A stretch of 64,000 bases of DNA from Diplosphaera chodatii (lineage: Eukaryota; Chlorophyta; Trebouxiophyceae; Prasiolales; Stichococcaceae): the NCBI GenBank assembly GCA_032358165.1, contig JAALGY010000052.1, forward strand, positions 992,001-1,056,000. The letters are read 5' to 3'. Each line of letters begins with the position of its first letter. Positions within the stretch are counted from its first letter, which is position 1. This document shows, piece by piece, positions 1-12,699 of this stretch. The notes beneath the pieces were generated by a model. It saw only the letters and a program-made list of their open reading frames with translations, had not been told where the DNA came from and searched no databases. A program made the position numbers and the translations under genes.

Positions 1-2135
1 TGAGATTCACCCATGTGCACGTACTTCACAGAGGTGGGTTACTGATGGTGTTGCAATGCGTGCCCACGCCCAACTGTCAGTACACTGTCACTTGAAGCAG
101 CCGGTACGAAGCACACCTGCACCGGCTCATCGCTGATGCCTCGCACGGCGTCGTGTATCCAGGTGGCCCGGTCACCAAAGCGAGCCTCGAGCGTCTGCAG
201 CGACAGCTTGGCCACCTGCAGGGACACATGATGCGACTGGATGCGACCTGCCCCACACAAAGGCAGCGCGCTGCACCCAACGCGAACACCATCAAGCTGC
301 GGAATGCGCGTGTTGGCACTCGGCGGCCAAGCCGGGTGTGTGCATGCGCACCTGCCCGGGCGTGCCGCAGCCCATGGCCTGCAGCTCCGCGCCCAGCTTG
401 CCGCCAAAGTTGCGGATCTTGCCAAGCGGCATGTCGGCAAGCAACCCCTCTGCCGCCCTGCAGCCCAAAGCACCAGTATAGGTTCTCGCTTGTTACACAT
501 ACGAGAGACAAACGATCACCGGAACTTGATGCCTGACACAAGCCTGACTGTACATCATGTGTTTGCAACGACTGGTTATGTTTGAGGACGTGGCATGGAT
601 GCAGTGAGCTGAGGACTGCACCTGGGCGGCACAATGGTCTGCTGGTCGGGCTTGTGCAGCCCGGCTGCCACCTTGGCCAGCAGCTTGTTGCAGGCAATGC
701 CTGCCGACATCGTGTAGCCTGTATATGTGGCGCCACATCCTGAATGACCAGGCCCACCTGACCAACATGCAAGCAGTGATGCTAGCTGAACTGCAGTGCT
801 GCGTGAAGTGCTATGTCCCTGACAACTGAGATGATGCAGCATACCCAGCTGCTCTCGCACTGCGCCCCGCAGGCGGCACGCGATCATGGCGCCCACCGAC
901 AGCCGCCGCTCGAACTCGGAGTCCGTGCGCAGCGGGCCCTCAATCACGACGCCGCCCCACCCTGCCGACAGCAGGGTGTCCGCTCAGGCAGCAGAGCTAC
1001 CCGTGCACAGCATTCTGCAGAAACAGAAAATGTCGAGGGCACGCTAAACAAGGGACGCACCGAAGCCTGCTGTGGCGCTGCCCAGCGACTGCAGCTCCGC
1101 CTCCACCATGCTGGTGACGTCGATGTACACCTCGTCGATGCTGGCCTTCTCGACAGGCGCCTGCAGTGAGACGCCCTCCCTTGCATTGGGATGTAGGACA
1201 AAGGGCCCTGGGTGCAGCTAGGCATGGGCGATGCATGGGCTGCGCATGACACGGCGCAGCACGCCGGGACCGATGCACCGAGGGGCTCACATCCGGGGTC
1301 AGCTTGCGCAGCAGCGTCATGATCTCCACCGAGGCCTTCCTGTAGCGCTCCAGGCACGCCTTGTGCGTCAGCCGCCCATGCCCCGTGGCATCGCCCGCTC
1401 CGCTGCCATTGGCCACCGCCTGTGGCGCCCCCCACACAGCTGCTTGAGTCAGCACCTGAGCCGGTTGCGAGGGAGCTTGAGCCGCCGTCGTCAAGCAGAC
1501 AGGCCTAGTTGCAGCCAGTGCTTGCCTCGCCGTTCCCTCCCTCAGTGGCGCCGATGGTCTCCACGTGGATGCACTGCAGCTCTGGGCAGCGCGTTTTTGC
1601 CTCCCCGGCACGCATGTGCCGCGTGATGCCCTTGGCGCGGGCGGCATAGTTGATCGCAATCAGGCCCTCCCTGCGCAGACAGCCACCTCATGTCCAGTCC
1701 AGGCAACTCGACGCCAGCTGGTCACCTCCCTGCCAAACGATGCCAACAGGGGACAGCGCAGGGCTGCAACATCATGACCAGCACTCGATGAAGTTCTCTT
1801 GTCACAAAGCTGCCCTTTTGCACCGACAGCCCACCATTGCTGAACCGCCACAGGCACGTCCCTTGGAATGCCGCAGCGCTTCTGCTCAACTTGGGCTGCA
1901 GGGCAAAGTGTACACGTTGACCTTACAGCCACACGACTCGTTGCACATGCCAACACGCCTCGTCAGTCATAGACGGATACTGCCATACAAAGCCGTAGCG
2001 GGCATAGCGCGCTGGTACAGGACACATTATTCATTTTGCATGGACAACGTGCCGTAGAAGCAGTCCAGATCCGCCAGTATGATGACCCGACACTGCTGGT
2101 TGTCTGCAAGGCCGCCCCTGTATTGCGCAGCCATT
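1..2135 (-). CDS. POLH: DNA polymerase eta (Y-family translesion polymerase), 3' end off the window
   Basis: Y-family polymerase that copies past UV photoproducts in the nucleus. Spliced exons read right to left match the family closely. The chosen start is the ATG at 2135. About 20 residues later comes ADLDCFY (about 2054-2075), holding the first metal-binding Asp. An intron then leads to QVEQKRCG and VPVAVQQW, and the next exon has INYAARAKG (about 1620-1660). The fingers/palm exons carry YRKASVEIM and the catalytic SIDEVYIDV (about 1110-1145). WGGVVIEGPL and EFERRLSVGA follow near 820-970. SAGIACNKLLAK and KPDQQTIVP lie at about 620-715. The helix-hairpin part (PLGKIRNFGGKLG; FGDRATWIHDAVRG) runs to the left edge. 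The little finger, any ubiquitin-binding zinc finger and any PIP box lie outside. The first intron (1896-2052) appears to use a GC donor. Family assignment is firm; exon edges are inferred. Confidence 0.93.
1896..2052 (-). other. GC-AG intron in the polymerase eta gene
   Basis: Upstream exon ends TTC-TAC-G before GCACGT. The downstream exon starts CC-CAA-GTT-GAG after CTGCAG. Joining them gives F-Y-A-Q-V-E-Q, which aligns without a gap to the family's conserved FxVQVE block. The nearby GT (AC|GTTGTC) would put a stop in frame after the junction. The donor is therefore read as GC; transcript data are not available here. Confidence 0.65.
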
Positions 2136-2583
2136 CGCAGTGGCTCAGCTATGCGGCCATCACCGCAAAATGTGACAGCTCACTGTCGCTACACGCCTTC
2201 TCATGTCCTGCAAGAGTCTCAATTGTGATGTGCAGTGATAGTGAGTCCGCAGACGTCGTAGAACACGCTCTGAAGGCACGTTCAAGTTTCGGAGCCCCAG
2301 CGGGAAGTCGCAACAGCAGCTGATGCCTCCAGCTGGCACCAGGGGCTGTGATTCCCTCCCGCCAGCAAGCGATGCGACACGGTGGCACAGCTGCACAACT
2401 CGTCATGGGATCAGTGGTTGCACAGCTGTAGGCATCTGCTGCATATAGTTGCCAGGTAGTCCACCAAGGATGCTTTACAGGCACCTTGTATGTAAGTTGC
2501 TGTGGCGGGCAGTGCTACACGACTGCACAGTGTAAGGCAGGGTGACCAAAGAGCATCAGGGTACATTTGCAGTGTACACGAGG

Positions 2584-5500
2584 TCAGTCCAGCAGCGCCA
2601 GGACGTGGGCTGAGCCCAGCTGCACGGCGCGCACGCCGCTGAGGCCCGGCACGCGCACCGCAGCGCCGTCGGTGCCCATGCCCTCCCACATCCATGCCGC
2701 GGCATCCTTGTCTGTTGGCGTCTTCCCCGTCGTCTGCTGCATCAGTGCCCTGCATGTAGGTGCACTGCTCAGTGCCTTGACCGAGCTGCTATGGGCTGTG
2801 TGATGCTCAGCGCCTGCACAACTGCCTTTTGACAGCTGGTGTGGACACCAGCACAATGGGATGAGCTGACGCTGGGCCCACCTGGCGTTGTCGGCTGCCA
2901 TCAGCCGGCCCCACATCCACAGCTGGCCGTCCGCTGTGATGGCCGCTGAGGCACGGGCGCCGGCTGCGATGCTGACGATGCTGCCTGTTGGTAGGTCGGG
3001 CACCACTTGTGGGATGCCCCACTCTGTGCCGCCCTGCAATATGCACGAAGCTGACCTGACGATCTGGCAAATGTAGAAACGAAATTTCATGCAAACCATG
3101 CAGCCTGCATGCTGCGGCGCTATACCAGATGTTGCAGTGTAAAGTATCGTGAAGGATGGCATGTCAAGACTGCTGATCGCACCTTTTTGCCATTTGACAG
3201 CAGCCAGGAGCCCATTGCCCAAACCCGCTGGCCATCTGTCATCAAGCAGTGGCTGTGGCCTGCTGCAATGCTGGTCATTGGCGGCAGGCCCATCACTTCA
3301 ACAGCCACAACACCTCCGGACCTGCAGATGGAAACTTGATGTTTGAAAGCATGGACACATGCCACCTAGGAGCACTGCAGCCATTTCCACACGTGAGAAT
3401 ATGGCAGGCAAACCGATTCGAGCCTCAGCATGCAAAAGGCAAGACAGGCAGCACACTGCCATATCCAATAGGCACCTGCGGGCGCCATTCGACTGTGGCA
3501 GTCCAGGCGGCGAACCCCACACAACCACACGGCCGCTGGCTGTGAGTGCGATGCAGAAGGTGGCTCCGCACTCCACTGCAACTGCACCACCATTCTCTGC
3601 CAGCGCCTGCATAGTGACAGAGCAAGCACGTCCAGTGTGCTTTCAGGTGCATACGCCATGCAAGCACCTTCAGAGCACACACATGCGTGTAGCCACAGCC
3701 GACATGCCCGGGCGCCCCGCACCTCGCGGACTGGTCCAGACACCTGGCGCGGGGAGGTCACCCACGATGACGGCTGACCCAGCTCGCCATTGAAGCCGCC
3801 TGTAAGGGGTACAGCGCAGCCTTGAACGCTGCAGGCCGCCGACGTGCTGCCGGCACACCGCTGATGCCCCATGCTCTAAAGTACATGACCATGCTACCAC
3901 AAGCAGGTGCTGCTCACCGCCGCATGTCCAGACCTCGCCACTGCTGCTGCGCAGCACGCTGAAGTACTTCGATGCTGCGACACCTGCCACCTCCCGGCTG
4001 CCAAATTGGTCTGCTCCCACATCCGCTGCTGACTCTGCTGCTTCTGCGCTGCCACCGTTGGCTGCCGCTTCGTTCACAGCCCACAGAGGGTGCAGATCAC
4101 GGCCGATGCGCATGGGTGTATGGTGCTGCCCCGGCATCAGGCCACCCTGCAGGCAAACAGGCGATGCCATGCCAGGATGACGAAATGGCGCTGTCCATCT
4201 GTACCAGGTGACAGTCACTGGCACCCAGCAGACCATGCCCATCGGCCACCACCATGTGCAGCCTAGGGCGTGTGCAATAGAATGGCGACGTACCATGCGG
4301 CTGAGCATGCCGGCCAGGTTGCCTTCTTCGCCCTTGCCTCCAGACCGCCCAAACCGGCTGCCGCTGTCTGGGAAGGCGCCAAACACGCTGTCCGACCCTG
4401 TTGCACGCATGCTGGCGGCGCCCGCAAACATCCTGCAAAGTGACAGCTTGCTGTGGCAAAGGTTCCTGACCATACATCAGCTGCTAAATGCAAGGCACGG
4501 CTCCCAGTTCACAGCACATCTGCGCGCTGTTGTTCCGCCCCTGCCTATAGTGGTACAGATCAATAGGCGGTCAGCAGGCTACGAGTTGGAAGTTGCTCAC
4601 TGGCGCGCGCGCTCAAGCTCTTCCTCTCTGTCCTTGTGCTGCATGAACGGCTTGAGGTATGAGGGAAAGCCGCTGCTGCGCTCGTGTTCGCTGCTGTGCT
4701 GGTGCCAGGCTGGCATGCTGCCGCTGCCATGACCCAGGCCACTGCTGCCACTGTCCATTGACGCCTGCAGCATGACGCTTTTTCTAAGTGCGCAAGAGCA
4801 GACTACGCACTGCCAATGCCTGACCAATCAATGATGTGTGATGCCTGCCACACTGCCCGTTCCATTTGGTTGCCTCTCACGCGGACGCACTCATTGTTCG
4901 CCTGGCACCCGCACCTGGCTCTCTGGAGCTGCTGCATGGTCGCGTGCTACATCGGAAAAGGCCTGCGCAAAGGTGGCAAGGTTGGTGCCCATCGCCCACT
5001 CCTGCCGGCGCTGGCGGGCCAGCAGCTCGAGCGGTGTGCCCAACCCACACTGCCCCTGCAGAGCAAGAGGACCATTCTCTAAATTATATCGGCAGCGGCA
5101 GGCACACTGGAAAGCACATCAGGGAGGGTGTCGATTCGATCCAGGTGTATGAAAGTATTGGTTTGCCGTATGTGTATCTGACTGCCGGGCTTCGCACCTC
5201 CTTGTTCTCGCCACACGACCAGACGCCGCCGCTGCCATCCAAGAACAGCGAGTGGCTGGTGCCCAGCGCCGCCTGCGCAATGTTGGCCCGCCCCACCAGT
5301 GCCTCGACCCTGCGCTTTGGAAGACCAATCAGAGATGGGCCTTTTGACCCTGCTGCACCCGAACACCAGATGCAGAAACCGCACAGGCAGTTTTCACACG
5401 CCTGCAGGGGCGCGAAAAATTGTCGCCGACGCCGTGCCCCAGCTTGCCGGCCTTGCCGCTGCCCCACGTCAGGACGCTGCCGTCCTGCAGGACCGCTGCG

Positions 5501-5736
5501 GAGTGCAGGCTGCCCGCCGCCAGGGTGCTCACGTCGCCGCCGGCAAGCAGGTCCAGCTCCGCTGGCTCAACCACCAGGGGCGCGTCGTTAATGCCGCACT
5601 GCCCTTCCGCATTGCGGCCCCTGGAGCATGTAATTTGCCATGCTCAAGTTCCGGGTCCCTACCTCCGGTTTCTTGCTCCATTATATATGCGCACATGCGC
5701 GCTGCCCATCGACAGGTCAACAGAACCTTTGGCCAT
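2584..5736 (-). CDS. RCC1-repeat (regulator of chromosome condensation-like) protein
   Basis: Beta-propeller protein built of RCC1 repeats, seen as recurring blocks of the type G-x-x-H-x-x-x-L-x-x-x-G-x-V-x-x-W-G. From the N-terminus: SLHSAAVLQDGSVLTWG followed by GKLGHG (about 5430-5545); LGTSHSLFLDGSGGVWSCG (about 5210-5290); FSVLRSSSGEVWTCG (about 3910-3990); CGATFCIALTASGRVVVWG (about 3500-3590); SIAAGHSHCLMTDGQRVW (about 3210-3300); AAITADGQLWMWG (about 2900-2970); the last blade ends GSAHVLALLD before the TGA at 2584-2586. The start is tentative: ATG 5736 opens a short exon (MAKGSVDLSMGSAH) that splices in phase to CGINDAPLVVEPAEL. Family members act as GEFs for Ran or other small GTPases, or as scaffolds; which applies here cannot be told. 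It is head-to-head with the cyclin gene. Confidence 0.85.
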
Positions 5737-6497
5737 GAGAGCCACGCTGTAGCACATCAGCAGTCAGCAGAGATGATGTGGACACCACGCCGCATCTGGT
5801 GGCACTATAAGCGAGTTGACAGGCACGGGAAGCTGTTGGTCTCTGAGGGTTCACACCAGGCGACAACAGAGAGCAGCCGTCGGGAGCGTTCTGCAGCAGC
5901 GCGACGACCGTGCAAGCCAGTGCGACAGGCCTGCATCGCCAGTCAGGTGCTGCACACCGCTGCAGAGGTCAACTTGCAGCAAGTCTGACTCGGATTGCAG
6001 ATTGGTCTGGCTCAGTTCTGGCTGTGATGACGACTCTAAGAGGGGTGCATGCGTCAGGATCCTTGTGTGTCTGTGTGCAAGGTGCGTTTGTGTTGAAAGG
6101 AACTCATGACCTTGCACTTTTGCCGGTGAGTGGTGACATGCAAAGCTGTGTGCACAGGGTTTTGCTTGCCAGGTGTAGACCATCACTGATCAGGTGAGCA
6201 CTCCATCAGCAGCCCCGCAACGTCTTCGCTCGTTGCTACTATCGTGCACGTACCAGTACTTGACGCTGTCCGCGTCCCACGACCGCTGTTCGAGTGAAAG
6301 ACCGCTCAGCTGAAGGCTGTGCGGTTGGTTGCGTTCAGGCAGACCAGGACGCCATCGCCGTGCGGTCGTTATAGCATCTGGAGCCACCTGGCCGACAGCA
6401 ATCGGCTCCCTTTCAAAAGAGTGCTGCTAAAATGTAGCGTTTGGCAGCGTGTGGCTGGGGCTGAGGGCTGAGTGCAAACCGTGTGCCCCAGCCAGCC
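5737..6497. promoter_or_regulatory. Divergent intergenic region between the RCC1-repeat gene and the cyclin gene
   Basis: About 760 bases between the presumed start of the minus-strand RCC1 gene and the ATG of the plus-strand cyclin. It should hold both promoters and 5' leaders, and possibly a missed first exon of the RCC1 gene. I see no coding block or clear TATA element in it. Confidence 0.45.
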
Positions 6498-8327
6498 ATG
6501 GCGCCGAAAGTCCCCACAATGGGTGATAAGGTGGCGTGGAGGTACAAAACACAGGAGGAACTGGAGACCACGTCGCCGCAACGCCATCACGGCGTGACAT
6601 CTGAGCGGGAAGAGGCCAAGCGGCTGGCGTACAGCTCGCTGCTCCGGGATGCTGGCGAGACGCTGAAGATGTGCGATCATGCTTGCAACCTGCTTGTGCA
6701 GTACGGCCTGTCCCGTGCTGGTCTATGCCCTCACCTGCTGCTGACTCTGTGTGGCATTCTGCACATGCAGCCCCATGCTTGCAGTCGCAGCAGCCACCAT
6801 GCTGTGTCACCGCTTTTATGCCATCCAGTCCATGCGTTCATACGACAGCTGGGTGCGACATGCTTATGGTTTCGATGCGCATTTTTCTCCACAAGGCTGG
6901 GGTGCAAAATTTCGTTTGCGCTGGTTCACTTCACTAAGGTTTGTGCGCTCCATGAGGATGTTCGTCTTGACGCAGGTGATGGCCACGGCGTGCCTGTTCC
7001 TGGGGTGCAAGGTGACAGAAACGCCCAAGGCGCTGAAGGATGTTGTTCGCAACATGTGGGCGATGCGACACCGTGGCAAAGTCTCCGAGCTTGCCTGCCT
7101 AGAGGATCCGGTGGGTTGCTGTCTAGCACTGTGGCCTGCATGTCTTGGTAGGTGCTTCCAATGATGAGGGCGTCCACTGCATTGAGGGGCAGCTTGAGCA
7201 GTACGCTTGGCATTTGTGCCACAGTGGCTGCATCGATGCCTCCTTGTGAGAGCCACCTCACCATGCCAACCACCTGATGATCATGACACTGCCATGTGCA
7301 GGAATTCCGGGATGCAGTGCGTGCCGCTGTGCTGCGGGGGGAGCGTGCGCTCCTGTATATTATATCCTTTGACTTCAAGGTACTGCGGGTGTAACCTGCA
7401 CCACTGCGGGCAGTGCAGAAAGGTACACTCCCACATGCCCCAACAGTTCTGGGGCTCGAGCATGCTCCCGTTCTGTGCAGGTGGAGCTGCCCTACCAAAC
7501 AGCCTTGAACCTGATCAAAGACTTGAAGCTTGCGGGGGATGACCCGGACCATCCGACCAATCCAGATCTGATGCAGACGACATGGGATGTGATCAACCTC
7601 AGGTATGTGACGATCCCTTACGGCTGGGTGTCCACCTGCAAGATGCTTCGTCTTGCCAGCAGGCTTTGGTCTGCATCCAGGTCAGCTGGTAAGGGACTTG
7701 CATGAATCCCTTAGGCTTCAGCGTTAGATGTTTTGTCCTTTTTTGCAGCCTGCGGACAACACTCAGCCTGCAAGTCAAGCCGGATATCATCGCAGTGGCC
7801 GCAGTGCTGCTGGCGATGAAGCTGCACAACACGCCCACCAAGCTCATTAATGGAAAGCATTGGATGCTGCACGAGAAGTGCCATGCGGATCCCAAACAAG
7901 TAGAAGGTGCGTGAGCTTCCACCCGTTTTACATAAGATGATGCTGCGGTTGACACATCATTGCATGAGAACAGGCCTATGTCAACGCACTGCACATCGCC
8001 AACAAACATCACGAGAGTTTGCGCGCAGTGGCGGTGGACCAGCTGTTGGACGTGGCGCAGAAGCTGCGGCAGTTTGCTGCCAAGCGGGCAGCGCCCAAGG
8101 AGCTGGTGTCGCTGCTGCAGCAGCAGCATGGCGGCGAGCCGTCCAGCCTCATGCAGGCGCTGGGCGCCGGCCAGCATGCAGCGGCGGCAGATGCCGACAT
8201 TGTGACAGCAGACGGAACACAAACAGCACAGCAGCAGGATCAGCAACAACAGGCTGGTGGTGGTGGGCTCACTCCGGCCACGCCGCCAATTGGCGAGGCA
8301 GCAGTGGACACACAAACTCAAACTTGA
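6498..8327 (+). CDS. Cyclin K/T-like transcription cyclin
   Basis: Probable regulatory subunit of a CDK9/CDKC- or CDK12-type kinase acting on RNA polymerase II. The ATG at 6498 opens a short leader followed by a conserved start of the cyclin fold (REEAKRLAYSSLLRDAG, about 6610-6655). The first cyclin box continues through MLCHRFYAIQSMRS (about 6800-6845) and MATACLFLGCKVTETP (about 6978-7026). Later exons give ALLYIISFDFKV and LPYQTALNLIKDL (about 7340-7530), then LRTTLSLQVKPDIIAVAAV (about 7750-7805), the start of the second cyclin fold. The last exons give a basic helix and a Gln/Ala/Thr-rich tail ending QTQT before TGA at 8325-8327. The CHRFY and GCKV-ETP blocks fit cyclins K, T and L better than cell-cycle cyclins. 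The exact subclass is open; the tail lacks an obvious RS domain, which argues against cyclin L. Confidence 0.87.
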
Positions 8328-8916
8328 GCCTGTCGTGGCTTTGCGGCGGTCGAGGGGCAGTGCTCCTGTGTGTTAAGGGTGCGATATCCTACCGTAAGCT
8401 GTCCACCAGCGCAGCAGGCTGTCCGCTGTGGACCTGCGCACCTGCCCCTTCACCTTTGGGTCCTTCGGAAAGGCATCCCCTCAAAGCGGTCCTTCCTAGA
8501 TAGCTTCCTCGCTCCTCGTGGCAGCTGGCGGAGAGAACTGACCACACATGCATCACTAACAGCACAACAGGTCTCATTGCCACCAGTGTGAAATCGGAAG
8601 GGAAGACGCGTCTGCTTGACTTTGGAGTGTTCGAGCAGCAGGCTGGCCGAGTCGCCGCAGAGCGCAGGAGAACAGGTGAGAAACCTAAACGCCGATGGCA
8701 GCATGTTGACCATCAGCGCTTGGGCCGGCTAAACATGCTGTTGGTGCCCTGATCGCAATCTACATCGATCAGATGCGTTGTGCGGGTCGTCCTGCCGGCA
8801 AACCTGACTGCTGCCACAGAAGTGTGCCGGAACCATCAAACCGCAGAGCCGGCTGCAAAGCATCAACTTGCATGCTTCTAACACGCTGACGCCTTGTTGC
8901 TGCAGACCATAGCGCA
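8328..8916 (+). promoter_or_regulatory. Intergenic region, cyclin 3' end to GAPN start
   Basis: About 590 bases between two tandem plus-strand genes. It should hold the cyclin 3' UTR and the GAPN promoter and leader. A TGCAG just before the GAPN ATG could be an acceptor for a 5' UTR exon. No coding block or RNA gene is visible. Confidence 0.4.
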
Positions 8917-11900
8917 ATGGGGGGTTTTGCGGACGAACTCATCGTCAAGGAGGGCACCTACAAATATTATGTGAATGGGGAGTGGAAGGAGTCCACCAGG
9001 TGAGGCTGCTTGCCTGCCATGCTTTCAGTGTGCTATCACCTGCTGCCGTGCTTCGCATGCTGTGAGAAGGACTTCTACTGGCACGATCGGTGAGACGGGG
9101 CCTCTGCTGCATGCAGCGGCAAGACCGTCGGCATCCTGAACCCACAGGTGCACTTCATACCTGCAGCTCAGACTTCTGCCTGCTGTTGCACGCAGCACGC
9201 CATCATATCTGCATACATCTGCAGACGTGTTTCCACCGCCCTGAATGCCCCATCTGCAGACGTGTTTCCACCGGCCTGAACGCCCCAGCGCAATTGCGCT
9301 TGGCTGATGGGAAAGCTCTCAATTGGCTGCTGACCAGGCTGCTGCCGTGCCATGCAGGACAACAAGCCCGTGTACCAGGTCCAGGCTTGCACGCAGGAGG
9401 AGGTGGATGCCTGCTTCAAGGCGGCCAAGGAGGCCCAGCGGGACTGGGCCAAGGTGCAGCACTTGCAGTTCTGTCGGTTTGGCCGGCTGCACTGTTGCCG
9501 AATGCATGAACACTGCCTCGTGAGCACGCACCGACAACAACGATGATCATGTTGCAGACGCCCCTGTGGAAGCGCGCCGAGTACCTGCACAAGGTCGCGC
9601 ACTCGCTGAAGGAGAACTCGCAGGTGGGCCAAAACTGCGTTTCGCACGGCTGGATGGTGACACTGCCGCCAAGCTGTGGATCACCTCCAGGGAAGTTCCC
9701 GCGCCTGACTCCTTGCACTGGCTGGCGCAGCCCATCGCGGACACGCTGGTGAAGGAGGTGGCCAAGCCCGCCAAGGACAGCGTCACTGAGGTCGTGCGCT
9801 CCGGCGACTTCCTGTCCTACACCGCAGGTGACCCCCCGGCCGGCGCCGCCTGATATTGCAAGTACCACACCTGGATCCTTTTTCCTTGCTGAAACAGATG
9901 ATGAGGTTGGCGGTCAATGCCTGTGCATCGTCTAGTGGTGCGTGTGTTGTGCATGAGCTTCACCTTGCATCTGACCACTACAGAGGAGGCGGTGCGGTAC
10001 CTGGGCGCCGGCGACATGCTGCTGTCCGACTCCTTCCCGGGGCAGGACCGCAACAAGCTGTGCCTGAGCTCGAAGGTGCCGCTGGGCGTGGTCCTCTGCA
10101 TCCCGCCCTTCAACTGTGAGTCTCCTCCGCTGCGCGTCACCATGTCGCCCCTGCCATTGCCTCATGATAGGGCGCATGCATCACCGATCACCCAGCAATG
10201 CGCTCCTGCAAGTGCTGAAATGATATGCCATATGCTTCAACAGGCCACCTTGCAAGGAAAGCGTTTCCTGCCTGCAGATCCTGTGAACCTGGCGGTTTCC
10301 AAGATTGGCCCAGCGCTGATGGCGGGCAACTCTGTGGTGATTAAGCCGCCGACGCAGGGCGCTGTGTCTGCCCTGCAGATGGTGCAGGTGGGTCATCGGC
10401 TACCACACAGGTCGACTGTGATTTTGACTGTTTGTGTTTGCTCGAGAGTCTCCAGGAAGCTGCCTCCAGGAAGCTCCCTTGAAGGCGCTGCAAAATGCTG
10501 TTGCCGAGCGCTTTCGGTGTCTGGTGAATTTAATGTGGGCACCCAATTGAAGGCCTTCAACAAGGCGGGCGTGCCCAAGGGCGTCATCAACATTGTCACC
10601 GGCCGTGGCTCTGAGATTGGCGACTACCTTACGGTGAGGCCAAGCTGGGTACCATTGCTGTGTGGTGGATCAGCCAATTTGTTGGCGTGCATTGGGAGCG
10701 TTGCTGACAGATGCTCACCAATTGTGCATCATGGCTTGTCGTGCATGCAGACACACCCGGCAGTCAACTGCATCAGCTTCACAGGCGGCGACACTGGTAT
10801 CAGCATCTCAAAGAAGGCAGGCATGGTGCCCATCCAGGTATGCATATGCAATATCCTCTGCCCTCCTCTTGTCTCCCTTTGTGGTGCTCGATCGTCTTGC
10901 AGGTGCCATAGACCAGTGTGGCGCACTCATGGAAATCGTTGTGTCACCTGCAGATGGAGCTGGGAGGCAAGGACGCCTGCATCGTTTGTGAGGTGCATAG
11001 AATGCCTGTTCTGTTCAAGTGCAAGCACGCCTGCTGTGCCATCTCCGTGTGAAGACAGTAGATGATTTGGCTGCAATCCTGTGGTGTGCTTCCACAATAT
11101 CGCCATTAATGTCGCCATATGCTCATCGGCATCGCGCTGCAGGACGCAGACCTGGACCTGACGGCGAAGAACATCATCAAGGGCGGTTACTCGTACTCCG
11201 GGCAGCGGTGCACCGCCGTCAAGCTGGTCCTGGCGCACGAGGCGATCGCGGACAAGCTGGTCGAGAAGGTTTGTGGCCTTCTCAGCCAGCTGGACGTGAC
11301 CTGAGTGTTGCCAGCATCCTGGACTTGCTTTACGAACCTTGACATGATCCAGAAAATGTGCAGAGGAGACGACTGCTTGATAGCGCTGCTCGTGGTGAAC
11401 AGCGACAAACAGCGTTTTGCAGCTCTCAGCGCAGGTATTGTCACTGAGAAGAGGCTTAAACGTGATTTTGCAGGTGAACGCGGGCATTGCAAAGCTGACG
11501 GTGGGCCGGCCAGAGGACGATGCCGCCATTGTGCCGGTGGTGTCCGAGTCCAGCGCCAAGTTTGTGGAGGGCCTGGTCATGGACGCCAAGGAAAAGGGCG
11601 CCACACTCTGCCAAGAGTACAAGCGTGAGGTATGCCCACAGGACATGCTGCAAGAAGGACATCATTGGTATGTGGCGCCTCAGATTTGGCCTCTGCCAGT
11701 GAGCCAAGGGTGCAGATTGCATAGTTGCAGCGTGCTGTGTGGCTGGTCTGCAGGGCAACCTCATCTGGCCGCTGCTGCTGGACCATGTGAACACCGGCAT
11801 GCGGATCGCATGGGAGGAGCCCTTCGGGCCCGTCATCCCAGTGGTCAGTGCATCATTGCAGATTATGTCGCAAAGTCACAATCTCGACAGTGCAATGCAA

Positions 11901-12699
11901 GTGCACATCAGCTCCTCATGCGCCTGTTGCGCACGTCAGCACGGGGCATATTCTGCACTTTCTGCAGGTGCGCGTGAAGACCATTGAGGAGGCCATCGAC
12001 CACACCAACGCCAACAACCTGGCGCTGCAGGTGCGTGCAAGTCTGCTGCACCTTGCAGCCAAAGGGAACATGAAGAATGCGCAGTAACGCACTGCTGCAA
12101 GAGGCTGTTGTCTGCCCGGAAGCATGCTGGCCAATTCGCTAATAGGCATGTCGTTGCTGCTGCGCAGGGCTGCGTGTTCACGCAGGACATCAACCAGGCC
12201 ATCTACATCAGCGACGCCATGGAGACCGGCACCGTGCAGGTCAACGCAGCCCCGGCGCGCGGCCCAGACGTGAGTGGGAACCTCGCAGGCGCTTGCTGCT
12301 GCAGCTCACAGTCTACCATCCAGCCAGTCGCAAAACAGGCTGCTCAAACCGTGTGATGGCGCCGTGTGTACCCCCTGGCGTTTCAGGCTCATCAACCATG
12401 TGCTGTTCACGGTCAACAACTCCGTTGACCTGCTCGGTGCTTCGTGCTCTGCAGCACTTCCCCTTCCAGGGCTTCCGTGACTCGGGCATCGGCAGCCAGG
12501 GCATCAGGAACAGCCTGGCCCTCATGGTCAAGCACAAGTCCACTGTCATCAACCTGAGTAAGTGTTGCTGCATATGAGCATCCTGTTGTGTCCTGCACTT
12601 CACCCTCCTGTCATCCACCTTTGAATCCTCGCAGTGGACCTGACAGAAGCTCATGGCTAACCTCTGTCTGCAGGCCATGCGTCCTACACACAGGGCTAA
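8917..12699 (+). CDS. GAPN: Non-phosphorylating NADP-dependent glyceraldehyde-3-phosphate dehydrogenase (plant ALDH11 type)
   Basis: Cytosolic enzyme that oxidises glyceraldehyde-3-phosphate straight to 3-phosphoglycerate with NADP+, giving NADPH without ATP. About fifteen exons join in phase into a full-length ALDH11 protein. Landmarks in order: YKYYVNGEW; GKTVGILNPQ; VQACTQEEVDACF; TPLWKRAEYLHK; VKEVAKPAKDSVTEVVRSGD; PLGVVLCIPPFN joined to YPVNLAVSKIGPALMAGN; KPPTQGAVSALQMVQ; CISFTGGDTGISISKKAG; MELGGKDACIV with the general-base Glu (about 10953-10990); YSGQRCTAVK with the catalytic Cys (about 11193-11222); RIAWEEPFGPV; GTVQVNAAPARGPD. A last exon of about 25 bases after CAG 12673 gives NLSHASYTQG and TAA 12697-12699, matching the plant C-terminal end. 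The exon starting AFNKAG (about 10552) seems to use an AAG rather than CAG acceptor. No transit peptide is seen. Confidence 0.97.
9216..9285. repeat. 35-bp tandem duplication in a GAPN intron
   Basis: Units 9216-9250 and 9251-9285 both start CATCTGCAGACGTGTTTCCA and differ at two positions. They lie in the intron before the DNKPVYQ exon. Each copy carries a CTGCAG that could look like a splice acceptor. Confidence 0.9.

Noticed and set aside
77..772. Long minus-strand open frame of 231 codons
   Set aside because: Its frame crosses several polymerase eta exons and introns; conserved residues lie in other frames exon by exon.
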